A DNA stretch of 64,000 bases. Source: Paragyromitra xinjiangensis (lineage: Eukaryota > Ascomycota > Pezizomycetes > Pezizales > Discinaceae). The notes below the pieces were generated by a model. That model saw nothing but the letters and a program-made list of their open reading frames with translations, had not been told where the DNA came from and did no database searches. The first letter of the stretch is position 1. Every line of letters begins with the position of its first letter. The position numbers were made by a program, and so were the translations under genes. Of the stretch, positions 11,594-23,622 are shown one piece after another. The DNA is taken from positions 385,001 to 449,000 of the forward strand of contig JBCAMK010000004.1 in the NCBI GenBank assembly GCA_038503065.1, written 5' to 3'.

Positions 11594-12050
11594 TGGTGCA
11601 CGCAGGTCTTAAACTGGACCACTATATTCCGCCCGATATTCCAACCCCCATAGTGAGCCAAATGACTCAAGAAAAGATACAAGATCTAGAATCATAGTAA
11701 ACAAGCTCTGTATCTTTTTATAAGGCACAAGGGCCAGTGACTGTGGCGGAATAAAACCTATCTTTTGGCTGTGGAAAGTACAGAGTGGAACATTCCAAGG
11801 AATACTGAGCTTATGATCAAATATACGCAGGGTGGTTTCACTCCAAACACAATTTTTAAAGCTAGATTTCGGTATTAACACTAGTATAAAGTCTATGTTC
11901 AACTAACCCCTTCTTCAGGAGCATCAGGAGTTGAGATATTCAAGTTGGAGATTTCTTCCCAAGATTTCGTGAGGCTCCAGCCAAGAATTGTAAGACAAGG
12001 GCGTTCCACAGCCAACTTTGATTGGTCCAGTTTTATCCGCGCGTGCACCA
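11594..12050. mobile_element. 457-bp miniature TIR element (MITE), TA target duplication
   Basis: TIR of about 28-30 bp: TGGTGCACGCAGGTC then AAACTGGACCA on the left; TGGTCCAGTTTT then GCGTGCACCA on the right. TA flanks both sides (11592-11593, 12051-12052), as for Tc1/mariner-type insertions. It carries an ATATTCCGCCCG box just inside the left TIR, like the 6650-8175 element. A 97-codon reverse frame inside (11609-11902) has no recognised domain. Confidence 0.82.
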
Positions 12051-12539
12051 TAAATCAAGTTTTTCACAACTAATAATGACAGGCTATTACACTTTTATTC
12101 TACCTTGATGTTGCTACTGTATTTGTTAAATAATAGAGTTAGCATTGGCTACATCCAGCTCACACCTGTAAATCAAAACCCAGTGGACCCCAAACTATTG
12201 GATTATCTTTGCAAGTACAGCGGCTGTAGGGGAGTTATGAGTTGAGCTAACCATTCCCACTACCCATGAAAATCAACAGTGGAACGCTTCATTTGTTACC
12301 AGCACAAAAATCCACTTCATAACTAACACCCTTAAAATCTGGTAAAATCTAGAAACGGGATGGTAGGAATTGTAAGATGTATTATTAGAGAACGAAATGT
12401 GAGCCTTCAGAGAGCACGGATAACAGTGATCTACAATGTATCAAAATATCGTAGAATACACCCTTGATTATACAGCAAGCGCATCGGGAATCTAAAAATC
12501 TACTGCCACCACTGCGAGAAAAAAACCATTAGCAAGCTG

Positions 12540-15500
12540 TTATTCATAAGGGGCTGCGCCGCGATTTCTAAACCGTACCATGGAATACTTCAAATTTTCT
12601 TGGACCTGCATCAAAGTACTCTTCCCCAGTGCATCATGCCTCACGTGCTGCCTTGACCGCTCACATGCCAGATGCGCATAATAAACCGGTGGAACCATGC
12701 TCACCGCCACTGTGGCCCTACCATAACCGTAACACAGATTATTGCAGACACTCTGAAATTGATCTACGCTGAGATTATTTTCATCAAACAGCACGATGTA
12801 GTGCGTTGGCCGAACGGTTCCTTGGAGGCCAACGTGCGAGACAAGAAAGATGTCAGTGCCGTTTCCATTCTCCACAACAGTGCCTGGAGGGACATTTCCG
12901 TGCTTATCGCCACCAACAACGGGGAAGATGCGTGTGTGATGGCGCTTCACGCAGACGATAACGGTAATCTTCGCATTAGTGACCTCTTGGGGGGATATTA
13001 GCAAATACACACAACGGTAGGAATCACTGGCTTACTCTTAAGCGCTTCAAGTTCACTTGCCAAAACTGTAGCGAATTCTCCCTCCGACACACCGTCCCTG
13101 AAATAAAGGATGGACTCTGGTTCTTTTTTGGTCTGCCTCGTGAACCTCCGTACCAATTCCTTTGCCATGGGACCAAATTTATCCACAATCTCTTTGCCGG
13201 GGTCCTGCACACTTGTTACTGCCGTATATTTTGCACAATTTATGTCGTAGTTTGCTGCCAGCGCTGTGAAGGTTGGTGGCGGTGGGGTCATTCTCATTTG
13301 TGAAGGATTTGGATGGGCAGCGTCACAGCCCATTACCATGGTGGGCCTGCGGGAAATAAGAGGATCTCTGATGCAAGAATTGATACCACCAAGCTTAATG
13401 TTCACCTTCAGAGAGATGTTACCGAGATATTGCTGCTGTCCTTTCAGGTTGAATGCCTTCTCAACAATCATGCACTGTGAGGCGATGCCGAATTCAGTGT
13501 CACATATGGCCTTGATCGTTGCGTACGGCTCAGTGGCAACTACTGAGAGAAGGAACATGACTAGATTTGGGCGAACGCCATTCAGACTCTCAATCTTGCG
13601 CAACATTTCGGCAATGGTGCGTTTCAAGTCTCCTTGTGGATTCGCGATTGCCGTAGGAGGATCCTGCCGCTGAACTTGCATGCCGTAGGTAGAGAAAGCG
13701 CGACTCACATTTCCAGCAAATTCTCGCAAACGCTCATCGTTGAGTTGGGCCTTGCCGCTAGGAAAATAAATCAAGCCCCAACCTCTGACCGGTGACGCCT
13801 TGGTGTTGATTGGATGTTAGCATATACGTCCCACAAAAACAGAATCACGGGTGTGGCTTTATTAGAGAAATAAATAGTAAAGGGACAGAAGCCAACTCAC
13901 TGAATGAAAAGTTTTATTTCTCAAATTCCATCTTCCTCCAGCCGGAGCATAGCTATCCGTTCCACGACTATACTGTGGAATAGGTGCTGGCAGCACCCTA
14001 GCCTCCAACTCCATAAATTGGGGTTTAATGCTAACCCCGAACGCTCCCAGTTCAGGCTGGCGGTGCCAAGCCAGCTTCTTCAAATTCTCCTCGATCTGCG
14101 CCTTACGGAGAAAGGCCGGCCCAGTTGCAAACTTGATGAAATCCGCAGTTTCCGCACCTTGCAGCGTTTCCTTCCAGCGCTCGCCATCGGCAACGAAGCA
14201 GAGCTCCATGGGATACTTTTCTTTTTTCTTTGACTCGATCATCGGTAGTCTAGGAAATCGGATGCCAAGGTTATACTGTTGAAGGTAGTAAGTTGCTACG
14301 GTGGTTGACTCCATTGACACAATATCGTCGCCGCCTTCAGGATCCTTCGTGAACTTCCTTCTCTCAAAGGTTTCCTCCGTCGCACCCTTAACAGTAAATC
14401 TCATGACACGTCTTGCCACATCACCCTTGGGGCCATCTTTGATATGTTTGCACTTGAACCCCACACCAACGAATTTCCTCATAATGGATCTTAAATCGTG
14501 AGGCCTCTGTATGTATGCTCCTTCAAGGTGGTCGACAGAAATCCCCGCTAACCCTGCAACTGCGTCGAGGAAGTTGATACCGGGACGAATGAATGCGTTA
14601 GTTGAGGTGTCGACATTCACTGTAAGCTTCCCGAAACGGATAATGGCAGTCTGGTAAAATCCACGCCAGGCTTCAAGGACATCGCCGGTAGATCTGAGAG
14701 CAAGGGTTGTAGCGGGTGTACGGTCAAAGTATGTGGTTGACTTGCTACCTTGGCCGCTTATGAAACGTTTTGATGGATCTGATCGAAGAAGGGCGTTAAG
14801 GAATTTCAGACAGAGTTGAACTTGGTCTTCCAGCTTAGGGTTAACAGAAGTCCCCATGAGTGTAGTCCGGCCTTTCTTGTCACGAATCCATTGAACAAAC
14901 GAATCGGTATTGAATGTTCCGGATAAGCTGATATCAACATTGCAGCCAAATGTTCTTCCCGGGCGACCTGGAAGATCAAGGTGATATCTGTATGCGTCGT
15001 TGGGGAAGGGTAACTTTACAGTTGACCAGCCAATCGAAACACCTAAGATAATGTTAGAGCTTAGTCAAACTGGGGAGAAAGATCTGAAGTATTTGGCAGT
15101 GAAAAATGATTTAATACCATCGAAGATGAATCCAGGGCCAAGCAACCCCTTGATTTCAGGATTCTGCATAATTTTTTTTACTATAGCCGGTGAGCATTGT
15201 TTAGCCTCTTCTACATCCATTTTGCCATCCCTTCGGTCACCAGTAACACGGATCTATTTTTTATTTATTGTCAGTTTCAAACGGACGATGTTCTTCATCG
15301 AAGGTATTACTTACATCGTACTGGTATAAGTTCATACAAGGTAGGGACTGGATCTCAAAGTGGTTGGCGTATACTCTGATTGGATCACCAAGGCGGCCCT
15401 CCGGTAGAATGGCGGGCTAAGATAATTTTGATTTAGCAATTGTCGCTGACCTTCAGGAATCCCAAACTTACAGTTTTGGTTTCTGCCCCATTTGGTGGAA

Positions 15501-16430
15501 TAGGAACAGAATCTGGTAGGGGTGGGCCTGAACTGATAGGGGGGCCTCGATTACCACCATTATCATTATATCTCCCACCCTCGCGACCTCTATCAAACCC
15601 CCCACTTCCTCTACCACCACCCTCACGTCCGGCACCTCTCCCGTAGCTATCACGGCTGCCTCCATAGCTACCCCCGTTATCAAAATTGCGACCTCCATCT
15701 GGGTTTCTGGTTAGTAGTTGGGCTTCGGGTTTTGATCGGAGCTGGATGGGGTGAATCAAGATGATATATTTTCGCATAATTTTCAAGGAAGAAAGAAAAA
15801 TTACCATTACTATTATTCCGAAACCCTCCTCCTCCTCTGCTACTGCGCTGATCTCCATATCCACCAGATTGCTGTCGACCACCCTGATGGCCACGGTTAC
15901 TCTGGGAGCCAGAAGCAGAGGAGAAATTCATTCCCTCCATGTTTGGACCACGAGTGCTGGCTGGATCATCGTAACTCCCAGATCCTGAAGCATTGTTCCT
16001 ACCGCTATAGGAGGGAGCGGCGCCATCTCTTCTAAAAGTTGGGTCCTGGCTATCGGAATCGCGGCCACGACGACGATCACCATAAGCTGAAGGGATGGCA
16101 GGTGCAGACGCACGGTCCCCATCGCGAGAGCGGACACTTCAATACTATTAGTAAACCCGAGATATGGGGATTCTGGTGTAGAAAGTAACGGGCCATGTCT
16201 AATAGGATGGGAGGTAGCGAAAACACAGCATAAAATAAAATTGAAAGAAACACAAACCAATCAGTACTACGACCATCGCGATCTCTAGTGCTGTAGGGAT
16301 TAGTAGCAGAAGAGTCCATCCCACCATCGGCACGAGACGGGGAGCGGGAGCGGGCACGAGCACCTGTGTCACGGGAAGGACGAGCGCGATCAGCGCGGCG
16401 TTCCGCTGAGCGGTCTCGACGTTCGGACAT
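12540..16430 (-). CDS. Argonaute protein (QDE-2-like), eight exons, apparently intact
   Basis: Argonaute binds small RNAs and cleaves or represses complementary transcripts (quelling-type silencing). Exons by phase-checked splice sites: 16430-16258, 16136-15805, 15698-15472, 15416-15315, 15253-15118, 15042-13901, 13798-13036, 12985-12540; 3321 nt, 1106 residues. The first ~230 residues are Arg/Ser-rich then RGG-rich (GGGRGSGGFDRGREGG), a low-complexity tail common in fungal Argonautes. The N domain, linker (GTSVNPKL region) and PAZ follow in exon 6, MID in exon 7, PIWI in exons 7-8. The slicer tetrad looks complete: Asp in MGCDAAHPNP, Glu in DPGKEIV, Asp in YFRDGVSEG, His in VYYAHL. The KRHHTRIFP motif is present. 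Exon 7 to 8 joins with a loop slightly shorter than expected, so that junction is the least sure. Confidence 0.93.
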
Positions 16431-18008
16431 TTTAATGAGGGTGTGTTTAGGAAGTTCTGTCTTATGAGGGATGTACGATAGGGTGTTTTAAGAGTGGATA
16501 AGATAGAGAAGAAAAAAATGGTGGTGGAAAGGAGGATGGGGTGGAGAGAGAGAGAGAGAGTTGTGGGTGGGGAGGGGAAGAAGGAAATGAAAGGGAGGAT
16601 GAAGGCTATTTATCTGTAAATTTGAGAAAAAAGGAGCAGACAAGAGTTTAGTCGATATTTGGCCCAAGAATGACCCCGTGTACATAAAAGAGTGGATGGG
16701 GAGACGGGGCAATAGGCCGCAAAAACTGTACAGACCGTGGATTTGAATGGTAGATCTCGGGTTGCGGGGCAAAACCCACGGCGGGTATTGGCCTTACATA
16801 CCTTCGATCACACGGGCATTCCATCCAACGCTCATCAGTATTGCTTTATGCACTCTCTTTTGCTTCTAATAGAAGCTGTCCCCAATCCAGCTGCAGTGAT
16901 GAGGAAACACCACCCAGAAATAATTTCCAAAAATATTATTGGCTAGTAGATTTTCCGCTAAGCACAGGGCTTCATGTTTCAGCTTTCTAGTTCAACCCAA
17001 GTCGGTTTCCTCGCTCTGAAATAAAGACAACCTACCCTACTCCTAGGGTCAGATAAGAGATAATTTCAGGTAGGCTCGCTCTCACCTCTACTGCCTGAGT
17101 ACGGGAGCCAGTACTTGTTAGCTCCTGCTAAGCAGATGGGAAAGATTTCTACCCAGCGGAAGACTGGTACGATAGGTAACTACATGTACATAGCAATTTC
17201 GACGCCAACAAACTTGAGACTATGCGTTTTGTCGACTTTAAATCTTAGTTTCCGCTTTCGGGTACCGGGTGCAAGATTTCACCCGGTTATACGTCGCCCT
17301 GAAAAAAATATCTAGTCCTCTGCGTTAAAGAGTACCATATTCTGTTAGGGTGGATACTTAACGAAGTAGATAAATTTCTTTCAACTCATCTTCGGGTTAG
17401 GGTCATCTGGAACACGTGATGTCGAGTCATATTTGGAGATGCAAAACTCACAGTAGGTATTGGCCTCGAATCCAGGCTCTTACCTAACTTCAGAAGTGGT
17501 TAGTGCATATATGCTTGTTTAGGGCTTAGGGGTTTCTGGAAAATCACATGATATATCTGCCAACCACTCTCTTCAGCTGGTAGCGCCTGGACATTAAGTC
17601 CAAAAATCTAATAAGGAAAAATAGGATCATGGAAAACCACATAAAACTGTTAAAGCACCCCCCTATTCTATTAAATAAGACTCGGCGCTTCATCTGGGCT
17701 AGTTAGTTTCCTAATGCGCTAATTAGTTTGAACTTTAATTAATGATCACAAAGACCTGAATAAAGGAATGTATCTAGGAGAGCGGCGCTCTCGGCATTTC
17801 CTCGGCGCTAAGTGTGCTGCCTAGAGAACAACCCTATAGGCCTTTAGGATCAATAATTAATAGTGTGTTTACTTGCTGTTGCTGTAGAAGTTAGTGGAGG
17901 TTGGTGGTTAGGATAGCGGTCTAAATCACAGATTTATCTTGCAGGAGCGCAACACTAAATACTAGGAGCGCAAGAGGTTGAATTAATTCTCTAAGGTACT
18001 GCGCCCTA
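16431..18008. other. Argonaute upstream region and non-coding stretch
   Basis: 16431-16620 is pyrimidine-rich on the minus strand, as usual for fungal promoters or 5' leaders, and includes a (GA)n run at about 16543-16560. From 16620 to 18008 no gene or element was recognised. Confidence 0.55.
16543..16560. repeat. (GA)n microsatellite upstream of Argonaute
   Basis: About nine GA dinucleotides, CT on the Argonaute coding strand, about 115-130 bp upstream of its start codon. Confidence 0.9.
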
Positions 18009-20586
18009 CATCAGCAAAACTGATTCTGATCCTGGCTTCCGCTTTTAGGTCCTGCGTGCTCCAGGAGGTCTGAGCGTTGGTGTGGGAGAGTCCTGAGCAC
18101 AACTGGATCAGCCACCCGTCTTCTGGCCTATTTTGGTTACTACAGGACGGAAGGACTGTGCTCCAGTACATGCTGTGGACCTCGCTTACAAGCCCATGGA
18201 CCGTCCTGGAGCTTCCTGGAGCTGAGCTGCACGGTCCATGGAGCTCTCTGGAGTTGCATATCTCCCCCCAGTACCAATCAGGGTTCGCTTTTCTAGGTCC
18301 ATGGCGCTCTCTGGAGCTATGTACCTTTCCCCAGTACCGATCTGGGTACTGCTGAAGCGTGTGCCTGCCCTCCACCAGTCCCCTGAAGCACGTACCTGCC
18401 CTCTATAAGAGTCCCAAATTGCGCACCCCACTGACAGGAGATCGCAGGATCTTGCATGCAAGCGAGTCAATAACCCTGACCCTAGGGACTTAGCGAATTT
18501 TTAGTGAAGGTCTTTTGCTGCCACCCATACCGTTGCCACGTTACCCCTTTTCTCTTACTCCCACCCATCCACACCCATCCACACCCCCTATTGCCCTTCC
18601 TACTGTGCAGTTACATGAACTTTGCTAACATCGTGACTTCAGTTCTCACATCTCAAATACATTCGGATATCAACATCGGACCCTATTACATCGGACCTCG
18701 CTTGGTCAGACCCTCAGCAGCAGACCCCTTCAGCAGCAGACCTCGCTCGCTTCCACAGCCTGCTGAATCGACTGCCTGAGAGCCTCCTGAGCAGCCTCCG
18801 AATTGACTCCGAATTGGCTGCTCAATAGACTCCAAATTGACTCCCGAATAGGCTCCGAATTGACTGCTGAATAGGCTCCTGAATAGGCTCCGAATTGACT
18901 GCTGAATTGACTGCTGAATAGACTCCGAATAGACTCGAATCGGCTGTTTCTAAGCCTCCGAATCCTGCTGAACTGACTGCTGAATTGACTCCTGAATAGA
19001 CTCCGAATCAACGCCCGAACCACTGCCGAATAGACTCCCGAATAGACTCCGAATTGACTGTGGAATAGGCTCCTGAATAGACTCCGAATTGACTCCCGAA
19101 TTGACTCCCGAATTGACTCCGAATTGGCTGTTTCTAAGCCTCCGAATCCTGCCAAATTGACTGCCGAATTGGCTGCTGAATAGACTCCTGAATAGACTCC
19201 GAATTGACTGCTGAATTGACTGCTGAATAGACTCCGAATCGACTCCGAATCGGCTGTTTCTGAGCCTCCGAATCCCACTGAATTGACTGCTGAATTGACT
19301 CCGAATTGACTCCCGAATAGACTCCCGAATAGACTCCGAATCCTGCTGAATTGACTGCTGAATTGACATTGACTCCTGAATAGACTCCGAATTGACTGCT
19401 GAATTGACTGCTGAATAGACTCCGAATCGACTCCGAATCGGCTGTTTCTGAGCCTCCGAATCCCACTGAATTGACTGCTGAATTGACTCCGAATTGACTC
19501 CCGAATAGACTCCCGAATAGACTCCGAATCCTGCTGAATTGACTGCTGAATTGACTCCTGAATAGACTCCTGAATAGGCTCCTGAATAGGCTCCTGAATA
19601 GGCTCCGAATTGACTGCTGAATAGACTCCGAATTGACTCCCGAATAGGCTCCGAATTGACTGCTGAATAGGCTCCTGAATAGGCTCCAAATTGACTGCTG
19701 AATTGACTGCTGAATAGACTCCTGAATAGGCTCCGAATTGACTGCTGAATAGACTCCAAATCAACTCCAAATCGGCTGTTTCTAAGCCTCCGAATCCCGC
19801 TGAATTGACTGCTGAATTGACTGCTCAATAGACTCCGAATCGACTCCCGAATAGGCTCCGAATTGACTGCTGAATAGGCTCCTGAATAGGCTCCGAATTG
19901 ACTGCTGAATAGACTCGAATCGACTCCGAATAGGCTCCGAATTGACTGCTGAATAGGCTCCTGAATAGGCTCCAAATTGACTGCTGAATTGACTGCTGAA
20001 TAGGCTCCCGAATAGACTCCGAATCCTGCCAAATTGACTGCCAAATTGACTCTGAATCGGCCATTTCTAAGCCTGTGAATCCTGCCGAATTGACTGCTGA
20101 ATAGACTCCGAATTGACTGCGTGCCAGCGCCTGAAACAACTGCTGAATAGCAGACCAAACAATTGATTTAGGCACAGGTGGGTTTAGTGCGGGGGGGGGG
20201 TTGCCTCCAGTGGCGACTGCTTGATTTTGTAGATAGAGATCCTGTAGTGTAGCTTTTCAATATACGTAGCCGAATTGATACCAATAATCATGTGCATTTG
20301 TGTGCCCCCAGTAGTATTATTGACGCCCTACAGCCGCCCTACAACTGACCTACAAGCGATGGTGTGGTCCACGGGAATTGATAGAGCTCCAGGAAGGTCC
20401 ACCATCTATGGTAGGTGGTCCAGGGAGGTCCACGAGGGTCCGTGAGAAGTGGTGTGTGGTCCGGGAACCGTGTGCAAGGGTCCTTGGGATATGGCTGTTC
20501 CATGGACTGGCACTTGCCTCCATCTGGTCCGCGCCATCCATGAGGGTCCGGGAGCGCCCAGGAGCCAAGAATCAGTTTTGCTGATG
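18009..20586 (+). mobile_element. Second full-length copy of the CATCAGC TIR element
   Basis: Termini CATCAGCAAAACTGATTCT and exact reverse complement, flanked by TA (18007-18008, 20587-20588). Length 2578 bp, against 2579 for the inner copy at 3854-6432, in opposite orientation. It supplies the uninterrupted sequence for both nested insertion sites: ccctagggacttagcg at 18481 and cagcagcagacctcgc at 18730. No transposase is encoded; the long open frames inside come from the minisatellite. Confidence 0.94.
18765..20150. repeat. 12-bp minisatellite array of the 18009 element
   Basis: Same unit family as 4287-5690 in reverse orientation. It keeps frames of up to ~400 codons open without being protein-coding by any other criterion: no start context, no domain, and the period is an exact multiple of three. 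Confidence 0.9.
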
Positions 20587-20588
20587 TA

Positions 20589-21214
20589 GTATTAATAGAG
20601 CACTCCACTTGAGCTACAAACCCCGAAGAGACTCACCCCCCTTCTTTTAGGAGAATCTTGAATTTTATAGGCACCGGAGCTTGGAACCAGAGAGCGCATT
20701 AGGAAATACACTAGCGCAAATTGAGCGCCAAGCATTATTTAGCAGATAGGTGTGTGGATAGCAGATTCTCAGGAATTATTTTTTTTGAGGTCTAGCGGTC
20801 ATACTTAATGTCCAGGCTCTCTGGGGAGAGGTTCACCCCCCCCAAACTTAAATCATGTGACTGTGGTATGAGAGGTACATAGATATCTACACATCGAGAA
20901 CCGACCACCAGAGAGCCTGGAAACGAGGCCAAGTAGGTATCCTCAATAATTCCGGCAACTTCCCTACCGCATCCGTTTGTGAAGTCCCTCCGGTTGTGGC
21001 CATTAGCCTGGCCTTGTATACATGTAGTTTTGGTCAGATGTACTAAATGAATCCGTCGTTTGAGGGGGCTCATGATGATTTTTTCCCTTCTTTACATAGC
21101 ACTTTCCTCAACACCTCCGTACCTCTCTTTTTCTCCTTCCATTATCTCCTTCCATTATCAACATCTTCTTATATCACTTAACCACAAATAAATTATTCTC
21201 GTCTCCTCTGCTCA
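20589..21214. other. Non-coding stretch upstream of the membrane protein gene
   Basis: No gene recognised. The last ~100 bases before 21215 are pyrimidine-rich (tctttttctccttccattatc), fitting a promoter or 5' leader. Confidence 0.5.
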
Positions 21215-22532
21215 ATGACCTCCAGCAACAGTCAAGATATTTCCATTCATGACCTCAAGCTTAAATTCCGTCAGGATCATCCTGGTGGTGGCACGACACT
21301 CTGGAGGCCTGCACTTAAGCTCATACCAGCAAATGTCTTGCTCACCATCGCAATTATTGCTGTCGCCTTTATAACTGCCTGGACAACACGCGGGATCCGG
21401 CGAGTCAGTGATTTATCGACTTGTGTTATTAGTAGGTGCCACTTACAAGATAAAAGAAGGATATTTCTGAGGAACATATGGCGTTAATACATGAACTATA
21501 GTGGCAATTGGGATGAGTGCGGCATGTATCCTCTATTTTGGAGCTGCCAACGCGACTTTAGTCGGTATCGGAATAAATAATCGAGATGAACTGAGCTGTG
21601 ATGCTATCACGAGGACACTAGTCTTAGCGTACGTATGTTTAAAAGGTTATGTCGGGATGTTCCTAGTCCGGAAGGTATATGATTGCTTTCTATTGATACC
21701 GAAGGCTCCAAGATGCTGATGTTCTGGAACAGTTATATGAACTGTGTGAGAGTGTGCGTATCCTAAAGGGGAGGCGACGGCATGTGAAGGGACCATATTG
21801 GTCTCTATTTGGACCCCTAACTGCGGGATATTTGGGCATTTTTGTGCTTGTGTATATTTTGTACGCTTTGACCTAAGCTTCTTATTGATTCTTGTATTAA
21901 CAGTTCCTAGTCTTAGCACCTCGATCTGGCATACGGGGCATGTTGATGCCAGCGGAAAGTTTGTCCCAACCGACAGCTATTGCGTTCTCCACCTCAAAAA
22001 TGCCACCACCGTAGTCTTGATGCTCATCGGCTACCTATCATTCGGCACACTTATCCTTAGTCTCGTCTTTAACGGACGTTTGAGCGTGTTAGGATTGTTA
22101 AAATTTGAAGATCGCTCAGCCCGTGCCAGCATCGGGTGCATTATCACTGCACTTGGTCCAATCGCGACAAGTACTTACTCATTACTACAAGGTGGCCATG
22201 AGGTCGCTGCCGTGATCCTCGTATTTAATTTTGTCGACATAATGATATCGCTTGTGGTGGTATGGTTTGTGGAGGGTAGTTGGGGTGAAGGTCGGTACAA
22301 CGCTTGTCTGTGCGATGTGCCGGTGGTAGATGTAGCGAAAATAGAAAGGGAGGAGGTGGAGAAGGAGACAAATGTAGGGATGCAGAGTCGAATTGCGAGG
22401 ATGGCTAGAGTGAGAAAGTTGCATGAGAGGATGAGAAGGGAGGAGGAACTGGACTCGGAGGATGAAGAAGGAGAAGGAGAAGAGGGGCTAGGGGAGAGGA
22501 CCAAGATGGCGGGGGAGGCAAGAGTTGGCTGA
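21215..22532 (+). CDS. Multi-pass membrane protein of unknown function
   Basis: Several exons in different frames join into a protein with about six or seven hydrophobic segments: IPANVLLTIAIIAVAFITA in exon 1, GMSAACILYFGAANATLVGI and a segment ending GMFLVRKVY in exon 2, YLGIFVLVYIL, then TTVVLMLIGYLSFGTLILS, ASIGCIITALGPIATSTYS and AAVILVFNFVDIMISLVVVW in the last exon. The C-terminal ~80 residues are charged and end in an acidic Glu/Asp-rich tail, presumably cytoplasmic. Introns lie near 21426-21503 and between about 21670 and 21900; their exact edges are uncertain, and a frame break inside the middle exon cannot be excluded. The layout resembles fungal seven-helix receptor-like proteins, but no family-defining motif was found. 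Function unknown. Confidence 0.65.
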
Positions 22533-23345
22533 AAAGATATTAAACAGCATTTTTGGAGCGCTTACTTCTTCCTTCAACTTGTACAAGGTAAATTTTTTTC
22601 CGTTTATCAGAAAAAAACAAAACTACATATACTCAAGGAGCTCGAGCTCTCGAATTGGTGTTGCCTCAAGCGTGTTGCCCTCCGCCACCATAATCATTAT
22701 CAGTTCTACAAGTACAGGGACAGACCATCCTCTCCAGTGATATGTGATAGGGGAAAAAACGTATGGGATTTATAACATACTCTTGCATTTTCAGTCGCTC
22801 CAAAGGCTGACGCGGTCAAATCAAAATTATTAGTGACGGGGACCCCTGCGGATCCAGGCTCCCGGCAGCACACACTAAGGGCTAGGGTTCGCCTGATCCT
22901 TGAGAAAGGTACCTATTGCACTAATGCATCTCCAAAAGCCACCATCACGATTACAGCCCGATTTGGTGATCGAGAAGCACATCAGCAAGCCGTGGCAGAC
23001 ATGGTGCTAGTAAGGGCGCACGAGGTTGCGGTGTAACGACACTCGACAAATCTGGCCAATTAAGCTGCCAGCCCATACAGTGATGTCGCACAAACAATTA
23101 TACAGATACATTAGCTGTGCCTTGTGTAGCGGGAACAGGCAGTCTAAAGCCCGAAGAACACCTCGATCTAAGCGTTCGTTCAGCCTTTGGTGGAGCCTAC
23201 TCGTGTATGCTTTTGCAGACGTGGCTTGCGTATAGTACACAATGCGACGGGAATTATACAACAGTTGGCTCTACACGCGTACATTCTGCATCAATTTTTG
23301 AGAAACAGTGCGTGACAGACACTTCCAGTCGTCCCTTGCCATGAA
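22533..23345 (+). other. Doubtful ORF cluster, possibly a broken or multi-exon small gene
   Basis: Three short frames follow one another: a Ser/Thr-rich stretch near 22640-22740, a frame ending VRAHEVAV at 22810-23036 that could be joined by an intron with acceptor at about 22795, and a frame over 23117-23344 with four cysteines. No domain was recognised, and one junction leaves a stop. It may be a small secreted protein gene, a pseudogene or chance. Confidence 0.25.
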
Positions 23346-23622
23346 GATGATGATGAATAGATTCTTAATGCATGCATTCCGTTTTTCTAATGTCAGAAAT
23401 TCTAACGATGGTAATACAATACAAGCTAGTCTCGCTGCCGACTTGTCACGTGACAATCCTTCCTAAATTGGGTGTTGGCGGAGTCTCTATAATACGAGTC
23501 ACACTCAAACAAGTACACGAAAAGTCCCATGATATCATTTCATCCTTACTACATTTAGTTATCTCCTCCAAGGCTTATAAACTAGCTCATAACTCATTCG
23601 CAGCATTCTAGACATTATATAA

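Noticed and set aside
11609..11902. 97-codon reverse frame as a transposase fragment
   Set aside because: Inside a MITE but no DDE or helix-turn-helix signal could be seen.
12672..14501. Plus-strand frames opposite Argonaute
   Set aside because: Antisense shadows of exons that carry clear PAZ/PIWI motifs on the minus strand.
18730..20158. Reverse open frames of 346 and 402 codons (and 230-285-codon frames at 4614-6827)
   Set aside because: They lie in the 12-bp minisatellite or read across element borders; the period is a multiple of three so several frames stay open, and there is no domain or start context.
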